From Candidatus Cloacimonadota bacterium (GTDB taxonomy: Bacteria > Cloacimonadota > Cloacimonadia > Cloacimonadales > Cloacimonadaceae), in the NCBI GenBank assembly GCA_028681035.1, contig JAQUJJ010000039.1, forward strand, positions 1-27,622: DNA of 27,622 bases. The letters run 5' to 3'. Numbering within the stretch: position 1 is the stretch's first letter; each line of letters starts with the position of its first letter. The position numbers were made by a program, and so were the translations under genes. Shown here piece by piece: positions 7,913 through 14,045 of the stretch. The notes below the pieces were generated by a model. It was not told where the DNA came from. It did not search any database and saw only the letters and a program-made list of their open reading frames with translations.

Positions 7913-10423
7913 TTATTCCGATACGTTTGAGGTATTCTTTTCGGGAGAGATGTGCGAATGGTGCCGACTCCTTATCATCTTGTTTCTGTATGCTCTCTTC
8001 TGGCAATCTGTTTTGTTGAGATTGGCATCGGATTGATTCTGCTCTTCTACTGTAGTTGTCGAGATCGGATTATCAGTTATCTCACTCTGATCAGTCGAGG
8101 CTGTTTGTTGCGATTTGTAATACTCTCTTGCTGTCTTACTGAAGGCTATCTTCATAGATATGGGAGTTTCACTATTGCTATCATTATAATCGAGTCCTAT
8201 CCTATCAAAGGAAGCCTTGATCTCCTCTTCTATTATGCGATTAATCTCTATTTCTGCCAGTCTCTCTTTCTCTTCATTGTCCAGCTTCTCCCGCTCTTCA
8301 GGACTCAACATATCAGGGTGTTTCGGTAGATTCATCATGGCTCTTCTGGTCATCTCTTCAATGATCTCATCGCTATCCTTAGGTGGAGCTTCCAGCATAG
8401 GAGGACTGGCGAAGATCGATGTCTTCCGTTTGTCTTCAATCTCATGATTCTGGGTGGATAGCTCAGCATTGGCTGGTTTTAGTATTAAGTCCACTGCCTT
8501 GCTCGAATCTACCACCCACTTTTTGGTGCTGCGTTCTTTCTCTCGCCTGAGACCTTTGATTTCTTTGTATTCCTTATTGAGTTCTTTATGGGAGACTGCC
8601 TTATCCATCGAGACTTCGATAAACGGATGCTGTGTCTTTCTCAGGGCTGCCTGGCAGATAAACACATCATTCTTATCATAGACCACTATCCATCGGGCAT
8701 CGCTGTAATCGTAGCGGATGATACAGGATTGACCCACATGGTTGACCAGTTCCCGATGCCAGTAGATCTTCTTATCCAACCTGATGCCTTCACTGCGGAT
8801 GTTCTTGCGCTCCATCGCCATCATTAGGAAGTTTAGCTTGGAGATTTCAACCTGTCGCTCTGGTGCTATTCTGGCAGCACTGAATACTTCATAGGGAGTC
8901 CTTCTCTGCAGTGAGCCATGCGGAGTTTCGCCATAGAAGTAGCGCACATAATAGTTGATCATCTGCATCGTCTCTTCTATGGTTGGAGGCTTACCGGTAT
9001 AGAGCTTCTTTGCCCACTTCTCGTTACGGCTTAGAGTGGATGGCTTATCATCTATCGATGCACCTCTGAAGGTGGTTACGAACCGTTCAAACTGCTCCTG
9101 GAAAGTCTTGAAGAACCGCTCAATGATCTTGGCTTTGGCATTGTAGCTCTCTGCGAATCTCACTCCGATATTGAGCCGGGGGAAGATGCCACCCAGTTCC
9201 TGATTCAGATCATGCTCTTCCCAGCGTTCATGAAACAGCTTAGCTCGGAAGGCTTTGCCATTATCCAGATAGACATACTCAGGGATCACAGCCTTGGTTC
9301 CGCAGTTGTTATCAGCGATCTGTGAGCAGTTGATAAAGCCATTGCGGAAGGCGGTCAGGATATGCTGGCTATCTTCTGTGAAGGCAAGTGATGCTCCCAC
9401 CGGATAGCGGCTTGCCCAGTCCATCACCATGATCATGGTCATGCGTTGCGCTCTCCCGGTCTGAGGATTAAGGATATCAAAGGAGAGGGTATGCCCATCT
9501 GCCACCCAGACCTGTCCCACTTCCAGGCTGCTATCATCTCTGCGGATGGACTTGATAATCCTCTCCGATACGAACTTACTTCCATCCCGGGCTTGATGCC
9601 ATTCTGCCGGATGAGAGGCTTTCCATTCCTCACACCATCTTCTCAAGGTGCGTTCATGCGTAACTGATTCCAGCCTTTCCACTCTCGCCATCTGCTTGAG
9701 GTTTACGATGGCAGAGCCAATCTTGATCCGATTGGGATTAAGCAGCAGGTGCAATAGATACTGTTGTTCCTGATAGGTGATCTTACGGTCTTTGTATTGT
9801 CCCTTACTCTTATGCAGCAAAGCATACATATCCAGCTTATTGTCATAGTAGTTGCGTAGCCATTCTCGCAGAGCCCGTTCTTTGCGGGGTCCTTTCTTGT
9901 ATCGCAGTTCCGCTACCAGTTTACTATTATTGTAGTCTTTGGTGATTTGCTTCCAGGCTATAGTCCTGGATGAAGCACCATTCAAGATACGGATGACCTC
10001 CTGACAGAATCTCCCATATAGTTGAGCCTCTTCCTTGAACAGCAGCTTCTCTTCGATAATGGGGGCAAGGTCAAGGAACTCAGCCGAGAAGTCGATTACG
10101 ATATCGTTGTCTTTAGCTTCATGGATCAGAGTGAGCTTACGTTCGAAGTCCAGATAGTCCTCATAGGTCTCATAGACTGTTTCGGTAGTCTCGGTATCTT
10201 CTGAGTCTATTGTATTGGCATTATACTGCTGACTGTAGCTGATCAAGTGGCTCTTGTCTATGGAATCGGTATTCTTACTTGAACTGGGTACTACTACGCA
10301 TCTGCCACCGGGTTTGAGTTGAAGGTTCATACCCTGGCTTTCAATCAGTTCCTGCAGTTCCATCAGCTTTCGGTTATAGTCCCGGAGAAACTCCTCGGTC
10401 GGTCTGCCATTATATGGATACAT
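7913..10423 (-). CDS. MuA/TnsB-like DDE transposase
   Basis: This 836-residue protein is a retroviral-integrase-type transposase. After an N-terminal region with a possible HTH (ERLESVTHERTLRRWCEEW, ~249-267) comes the rve catalytic core: Asp309 in VWVADGH, Asp387 in YVYLDNGKAF and Glu435 in AKIIERFFKTF, the expected DDE triad. PHGSLQRRTPYEVF closes the core. The segment ~560-600 (WHRELVNHVGQ...IVVYDKNDVFICQA) resembles the Mu-transpos_C beta-barrel. The C-terminal ~200 residues are charged, as in the MuB-interacting tails of MuA. MuA itself is 663 residues. The ATG at 10423 has GGGAGG 5 bases upstream and overlaps the preceding gene by 14 bases. It should cut and join the element's ends, presumably at the TGTCCAA repeats. 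Confidence 0.9.
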   Translation of the reverse strand: MYPYNGRPTEEFLRDYNRKLMELQELIESQGMNLQLKPGGRCVVVPSSSKNTDSIDKSHLISYSQQYNANTIDSEDTETTETVYETYEDYLDFERKLTLIHEAKDNDIVIDFSAEFLDLAPIIEEKLLFKEEAQLYGRFCQEVIRILNGASSRTIAWKQITKDYNNSKLVAELRYKKGPRKERALREWLRNYYDNKLDMYALLHKSKGQYKDRKITYQEQQYLLHLLLNPNRIKIGSAIVNLKQMARVERLESVTHERTLRRWCEEWKASHPAEWHQARDGSKFVSERIIKSIRRDDSSLEVGQVWVADGHTLSFDILNPQTGRAQRMTMIMVMDWASRYPVGASLAFTEDSQHILTAFRNGFINCSQIADNNCGTKAVIPEYVYLDNGKAFRAKLFHERWEEHDLNQELGGIFPRLNIGVRFAESYNAKAKIIERFFKTFQEQFERFVTTFRGASIDDKPSTLSRNEKWAKKLYTGKPPTIEETMQMINYYVRYFYGETPHGSLQRRTPYEVFSAARIAPERQVEISKLNFLMMAMERKNIRSEGIRLDKKIYWHRELVNHVGQSCIIRYDYSDARWIVVYDKNDVFICQAALRKTQHPFIEVSMDKAVSHKELNKEYKEIKGLRREKERSTKKWVVDSSKAVDLILKPANAELSTQNHEIEDKRKTSIFASPPMLEAPPKDSDEIIEEMTRRAMMNLPKHPDMLSPEEREKLDNEEKERLAEIEINRIIEEEIKASFDRIGLDYNDSNSETPISMKIAFSKTAREYYKSQQTASTDQSEITDNPISTTTVEEQNQSDANLNKTDCQKRAYRNKMIRSRHHSHISPEKNTSNVSE

Positions 10424-10982
10424 TGGAGCCTCCCTTTACTAAAACAGCAGAATCATCCATAAAACTGCTATCATCAAAATAGACCAGAAACACACTGGGG
10501 AAGCTGAACTCTCCCAGTTGCAGCTCTTCTTCAAAGAACAAGTCCGGCTTGCGTAGGCTGTCTCTGAACTTATCGTACTCAGCTACGACAGTCTCTTCCG
10601 TTGCTAGGATAAATGTCTTAATCGTGGCACCATTCTTTGTCGGTATTTGATGCTTGACCGCCATCAGCTTTCCCGAAGCCACCATGCGCCTGATCGTTTT
10701 TAGATTCTTGTTCATCAGCATCGCCACCCTGTCGATGGGTAGCCAGATGTAATCGACCTTATTGTCCATGTCCAAATCCTTCAAGAACTGTGACCCGCTT
10801 GGACATTTCTGCCTGCAAAGCTGTAAAACATGGCTAAGCGCTTGGACATTTTGTCCTCTCACCATAGTTATCAATGCATTAGCTATTACTGCACCCCCCA
10901 CTTGGACAGGGGTACCCGCTTGGACACTCCCGTTTCGAGCCTTCGATTGCCTCGTGTTCCGATTCGTTTTCTTGGTAGTCAT
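10410..10982 (-). CDS. Small HTH protein, possibly a detached MuA N-terminal DNA-binding domain
   Basis: The open frame encodes 190 residues. The recognisable part is residues ~78-140: IWLPIDRVAMLMNKNLKTIRRMVASGKL, an HTH, then a hydrophilic stretch and KTFILATEETVVAEYDKF. The arrangement of an initial Trp, an HTH and then a wing resembles the N-terminal Mu DNA-binding domain. It lies directly before the transposase and overlaps it, so the two may act as a split transposase; a Ner-like regulator is the alternative. The start is uncertain. ATG 10982 has GAGGTG upstream, but residues 1-71 are low in structure and are encoded by DNA full of TGTCCAA repeats. ATG 10769, after GAAGGA, would give a compact 119-residue protein and leave the repeats non-coding. 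Confidence 0.55.
   Translation of the reverse strand: MTTKKTNRNTRQSKARNGSVQAGTPVQVGGAVIANALITMVRGQNVQALSHVLQLCRQKCPSGSQFLKDLDMDNKVDYIWLPIDRVAMLMNKNLKTIRRMVASGKLMAVKHQIPTKNGATIKTFILATEETVVAEYDKFRDSLRKPDLFFEEELQLGEFSFPSVFLVYFDDSSFMDDSAVLVKGGSNVSI
10769..10926. repeat. TGTCCAAGCG repeat cluster A
   Basis: Copies of CGCTTGGACA (reverse complement of TGTCCAAGCG) lie at 10796-10805, 10839-10848, 10899-10908 (CACTTGGACA) and 10917-10926, and a reverse-oriented TGTCCAAAT at 10769-10777. Read in the overlapping open frame, the copies fall in two different frames (VQAG/VQVG/VQAL versus CPSG), so the conservation is at the DNA level. They are probably binding sites for the transposase, the small HTH protein or the repressor. 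TAAGCGCTTGGACATTT at 10835-10851 recurs exactly at 12108-12124. Confidence 0.65.
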
Positions 10983-11224
10983 GCTACACCTCTCTTATGT
11001 ATTAGTAGGGTGCTAACAACCACAAGCGCAGAACCTTGGGAAGTCCTTTCTGCACAAATCACTATCTTTCTTAATGCTTGCACGGCAGATATTTATTATC
11101 CACATTGGTCACAGTATATACTTAAGTATTGACGACAATCCACGTATTCACAGACTGGCATCTGGAACAAGAAAAGCAGCCACAAGGAAACGGTCAATAG
11201 TAAAGATGCTATATGGAGACAACG
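10983..11224. promoter_or_regulatory. Divergent control region of transposition operon and repressor
   Basis: This 242-bp gap separates the minus-strand transposition genes from the plus-strand repressor, so both promoters should be here. It contains a perfect 12-bp palindrome ATACTTAAGTAT at 11118-11129, overlapped by a perfect 10-bp palindrome AGTATATACT at 11113-11122. Together they are the best candidate for a repressor operator. I could not assign -35/-10 boxes with confidence. Confidence 0.5.
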
Positions 11225-12007
11225 ATGAATAAACCCACAATAGGACAACGCCTTAGCCTGGTGATTAAGCAGCTCCGGCTCAAGGATTACCAGTTCGCTG
11301 AGAAGTATGGAATATCCAGAGCCTCGCTATCCAGATACAAACAGAATGAGAGATATCCCGAATCTGAGTTCCTGGAAGCTCTCTCCAAGGATAACATCAA
11401 CATCCACTGGCTCTTTACCGGCAAAGGCTCTATGCATGCCCGAGACGAGTTTCAGGAGCTTATCCAGGCTCCACAGATACAAGTAGACCAACATACAGCT
11501 CCCAACAATAGCAAGCCTTCCAAATCCATCACCAAGAGCTCAAACATCGTATCTCCAATCCTTCAACCCATCGCTACTCAAGACTTCGATCCCACTCAGT
11601 CTATCACCTTTCCCATAGTCGGAGAGATCGCTGCCGGACCTCCGATGGAGATCAGAGATGAGTGGAGTCAGATGGGGCAGATTCAATTACCGGTATCATT
11701 CCTGCCTGGCAACCCAAGTCAATACACTGTCTTTCAAGTAAATGGCAGGAGTATGGAGCCTGTGATCCAACATCAGGACATAGTGGTCATCAGGAACAAT
11801 CATAGTTGGGAAGATGCGGAGGATAAAATAGCAGTTGTAAGGACTGACGATGGTCTCACCATCAAGAAGGTGCAGATCGACCACCACAGGCAACAGATTA
11901 TCCTCCAACCATTTAATATAGACTATCCGGTTCTTGTTTTAGACTCAGATTGGAATTACGGAGCTTTCCTGATCGGCACAATCGCACTCCAATTGCGGTT
12001 TTTCTAA
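11225..12007 (+). CDS. LexA/CI-like S24 repressor of the mobile element
   Basis: About 260 residues. The N-terminus is a lambda-repressor-type HTH: LKDYQFAEKYGISRASLSRYKQNERYP, followed by NIHWLFTGKGSM, which is typical of phage CI-like proteins. A polar linker (~75-125) leads to an S24 peptidase domain with cleavage site Ala137-Gly138 in GEIAAGPPME, catalytic Ser176 in VNGRSMEPVI and Lys214 in GLTIKKVQ. Such repressors cleave themselves when RecA filaments form, so DNA damage would release the transposition genes. I chose ATG 11225 because GGAG lies 6 bases upstream; ATG 11213 would add four residues. It is divergent from the transposase operon and lies between the two TGTCCAA clusters, as the Mu repressor lies between the left end and ner-A-B. 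Confidence 0.88.
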   Translation: MNKPTIGQRLSLVIKQLRLKDYQFAEKYGISRASLSRYKQNERYPESEFLEALSKDNINIHWLFTGKGSMHARDEFQELIQAPQIQVDQHTAPNNSKPSKSITKSSNIVSPILQPIATQDFDPTQSITFPIVGEIAAGPPMEIRDEWSQMGQIQLPVSFLPGNPSQYTVFQVNGRSMEPVIQHQDIVVIRNNHSWEDAEDKIAVVRTDDGLTIKKVQIDHHRQQIILQPFNIDYPVLVLDSDWNYGAFLIGTIALQLRFF

Positions 12008-12037
12008 TTTCAAAGTTCCGATTTCCCAACTGCTCTT

Positions 12038-12141
12038 TCCAAACCCTGTCCAAACGCTATCCAAATTTGCAGTAAAACTGTCACAAACCAGTCCAAAACA
12101 GTCCAAATAAGCGCTTGGACATTTCCAAAACCAGTCCATCG
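12038..12141. repeat. TCCAAA repeat cluster B, candidate transposon right end
   Basis: TCCAAA occurs at 12038, 12049, 12060 (exactly 11 bp apart), 12092, 12102 (10 bp apart) and 12124, with inverted CGCTTGGACA at 12112-12121 and a weaker AGTCCATCG at 12133-12141. Longer cores are TGTCCAAACG, TATCCAAATT and two tandem CAGTCCAAAA/T. AAACCAGTCCA occurs twice, 43 bp apart, the same distance as two copies in cluster A. Helical phasing of many related sites just outside the repressor gene fits transposase end-binding sites. The exact terminus and target duplication were not found. Confidence 0.6.
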
Positions 12142-12251
12142 CAACTAACCACCAATCAAAGCCTTATCCCCACTTTCCCCTTGTGTCACTTCTTGCAGCT
12201 TTGGGTGTCAGTTTATATTTTCGTTGTTTTATTAGCATCGCTCCTGCTTGC

Positions 12252-12316
12252 ATTGCCCTAACACTAGCCACCTATTGTCCATGTGGAGGGCAATGGGTGG
12301 GCAATGATAGGGCAAT
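12252..12316. repeat. Phased GGGCAAT repeats with an inverted copy
   Basis: GGGCAAT occurs at 12288-12294, 12299-12305 and 12310-12316, exactly 11 bp apart. An inverted copy, ATTGCCC, lies at 12252-12258. The spacing puts all three on one face of the helix, which suggests a protein-binding array. It is about 150 bp outside cluster B and does not share its core sequence. Confidence 0.5.
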
Positions 12317-12342
12317 TCAAGCAAGGAAGAACAGTTTGACTT

Positions 12343-12444
12343 ACAATTACGCTGCTAAATGTTGCGTTAAAAGCCAGAGGAACTATCACACAACGTAATT
12401 GTGAGTTAAAAACAACGGAATAAGCAGGTTAAGCATTTTAACTC
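12343..12444. repeat. Two adjacent short inverted repeats
   Basis: ACAATTACG (12343-12351) pairs with CGTAATTGT (12394-12402) across 42 bases. Immediately after it, GAGTTAAAA (12403-12411) pairs with TTTTAACTC (12436-12444) across 24 bases. The second pair runs into the palindromic repeat at 12436-12501, so the region could form a series of hairpins. Function is unknown; a transcription terminator for mnmE is possible, but no U-run follows. Confidence 0.4.
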
Positions 12445-12501
12445 ATAAATCGGCGAATTGGTAATTAACCGTGCTTTTTTACGAAAAGACAGTCGCCGAT
12501 T
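12436..12501. repeat. Dispersed palindromic repeat, copy 1
   Basis: The arms AATCGGCGA (12448-12456) and TCGCCGATT (12493-12501) are separated by exactly 36 bp and preceded by TTTTAACTCA. A second copy near 26035-26103 has the same arm sequence, the same 36-bp spacer length and a matching flank. This copy lies just downstream of mnmE, the last gene of the nine-gene run. Confidence 0.6.
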
Positions 12502-12686
12502 GTATAAGCAAAACAAAGCACATAGCGTAAGAGTTCCATCGAGACTCGTTTTGCTGACGTGAGGAATACATGGATGGTGATAATTAGGGGTTTCAACTAA
12601 GCACCTAAATTATGCTGTAGTCCTTATCCCCTTCTAGATGAGTGCTGAGTGTATAGATTGTTAAGGAGGTAACGACTCCAGACACG

Positions 12687-14045
12687 CTACTTACCGATAC
12701 AGAAGTTGCTGAAGATGCTTTCTAAAAGCTCATCTGTGCTTACAACCCCCAGGATTTCTTCCAAAGCGTGGCTGGCGGCAATAAGTTCGAAGGCGATAAA
12801 CTCGAATCCCATGTCTGCATCTAGAGTTTCTATTGCTTGTTGCAAAGCTTTGTTACACTTAGCTAAGGCAGCCAAGTGCCTTGCATTGGTTACCAAGGGT
12901 TGGGATAGGAGCTTGTCATCTAGCATTAGGCGGTCTAAGATAGCATTGGAAATATCGTCCAATCCATCGGGACTGTTTGCGCTACAATAGAGTTTATCCT
13001 TCTTTCGGGTGATAGGGGAGGGGAGTAGGTCTGATTTGCTGAATACTGTTATCGTCTTGGAAGATAACTCAGCAGGAATACTGGAAGGATGAGAAGAAGG
13101 CAAAGCTGAAGAATCCACCAATAAGATGATTAAATCCGCATTGTGCATTAGCTCGTAGCTTTTGGCGATGCCGGCAGATTCCACTTCGTCGATAGAACTA
13201 CGCAAACCGGCAGTGTCGTATATCACTATCGGGAAGCCATTAAGCGAGATGCTTTCTTCCAGATAGTCTCTGGTTGTGCCGGGATGAGGGGTAACAATAG
13301 CGCGGTTCTGTTGTAAGAACGCATTAAACAGGGATGATTTGCCACTATTGGGAGCACCGGCAAGGCAGATTTTTATGCCTTCGCGGATATGCTTTCCCTG
13401 TTCACCTTTATCTGCAAGCTGTTTTGTATCTTGCAGCAAGCTTTGGATGCGATGTCTTAAATCTACCAAATCTATTTGTGGTAGGTCTTGATCGGCAAAA
13501 TCTATGGCAAGTTCACAGCGTAAGCGGGCATCACTAATGCGGGTTAAAATACCCTGTAGATGTTGGCTAAGTATGCCCTGAAGCTGCATCAAAGCAGCCT
13601 GCTCGGATTTTGAGGCTTGGGCATGGATAAGATCGTTAACCGCCTCTGCCTGGCTTAGATCGAGTTTCCCATTCAGATATGCCCTCAGGGTAAATTCTCC
13701 CGGTTTGGCGAGGCGCGAACGTAAAAGCAGATTCTCGATAACACGGTTGGCAAGATGAGGATTGCCATGGCAGGATATTTCCACAGTATCCTCTCCTGTA
13801 TAGCTGTTAGGACTGCGGAAAACGCTAAGCAGCACATCATCCAGAGGCTGCTTTTGCTCATTGTAAAACACACCATGAATAAGCTGGTGAGAAGGGGAGT
13901 TTAACAGCTTGTATGCAGGTTCAAAATGGTGGGCTACAATATCAATAGCACCCTGCCCGCTTATTCTTAGAACGGTAATAGCGGCATGACCGACAGGGGT
14001 GATTTGCGCACATATTGGCTCAAGCTGCTTAAAGGGAGATGTCAA
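12687..14045 (-). CDS. mnmE: tRNA uridine-5-carboxymethylaminomethyl modification GTPase MnmE
   Basis: This 452-residue protein has full MnmE length. It has the N-terminal tetrahydrofolate-binding domain (PICAQITPVGHAAITVLRISG), a helical domain (GEFTLRAYLNGKLDLSQAEAV), the inserted G domain with P-loop GAPNSGKS (230-237), G2 TTRD, G3 DTAGL (277-281) and G4 SKSD (336-339), and the C-terminal CIGK whose Cys is conserved in the family. With MnmG it modifies U34 of several tRNAs in the cytoplasm. The G4 motif reads SKSD where NKxD is usual; Ser instead of Asn may weaken guanine contact, though the rest is intact. Its start overlaps the dxs stop by 4 bases. It is the last gene of the minus-strand run, and the mobile module lies beyond its 3' end. 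Confidence 0.96.
   Translation of the reverse strand: MTSPFKQLEPICAQITPVGHAAITVLRISGQGAIDIVAHHFEPAYKLLNSPSHQLIHGVFYNEQKQPLDDVLLSVFRSPNSYTGEDTVEISCHGNPHLANRVIENLLLRSRLAKPGEFTLRAYLNGKLDLSQAEAVNDLIHAQASKSEQAALMQLQGILSQHLQGILTRISDARLRCELAIDFADQDLPQIDLVDLRHRIQSLLQDTKQLADKGEQGKHIREGIKICLAGAPNSGKSSLFNAFLQQNRAIVTPHPGTTRDYLEESISLNGFPIVIYDTAGLRSSIDEVESAGIAKSYELMHNADLIILLVDSSALPSSHPSSIPAELSSKTITVFSKSDLLPSPITRKKDKLYCSANSPDGLDDISNAILDRLMLDDKLLSQPLVTNARHLAALAKCNKALQQAIETLDADMGFEFIAFELIAASHALEEILGVVSTDELLESIFSNFCIGK

Larger units (their letters stand above)
6674..12141. mobile_element. Mu-like transposition module (visible part; left end not found)
   Basis: The span contains winged-helix protein, MuB-like ATPase, MuA-like transposase, small HTH protein, S24 repressor and a terminal repeat cluster. 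The order (end, repressor, divergent HTH-A-B) is that of phage Mu in mirror image. No portal, Mor, tail or capsid gene is present, so this is either a transposon or a stripped prophage. No matching repeat cluster in inverse orientation was seen anywhere to the left, including the gap at 6624-6673. The element therefore either continues past the left edge with CBASS and BREX inside it, or has lost that end. The interval given covers only what is supported by sequence. Confidence 0.7.
12142..12686. other. Non-coding, repeat-rich region between the module and mnmE
   Basis: About 545 bp with no credible gene on either strand; the open frame at 12183-12398 (+) has no ribosome site and no recognisable domain. 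It holds a phased GGGCAAT array, a 9-bp inverted repeat, a GAGTTAAAA hairpin and one copy of a palindromic repeat, described separately. It must include the mobile element's outer boundary (if cluster B is its end) and the downstream region of mnmE. No tRNA or obvious uridine-rich terminator for mnmE was recognised. Confidence 0.5.

Noticed and set aside
9439..9667. Open frames on both strands within the transposase region
   Set aside because: They are shadows of the long transposase frame, with no independent start signals or domains.
6674..10982. CRISPR-associated (Tn7-like) transposon
   Set aside because: No TniQ, Cas gene or CRISPR repeats are present; the ATPase and S24 repressor arrangement fits Mu better.
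6690..12157. 12-bp direct repeat TAACCACCAATC at 6690-6701 and 12146-12157 as possible element ends
   Set aside because: Matches of this length are expected by chance in a window this size, the copies are direct rather than inverted, and the first is inside a coding region.
12183..12398. 71-codon open frame on the plus strand
   Set aside because: No ribosome site, no recognisable protein pattern, and it overlaps phased DNA repeats.
12531..12580. Short minus-strand frame of about 30 codons downstream of mnmE
   Set aside because: Too short, without a ribosome site or recognisable sequence.
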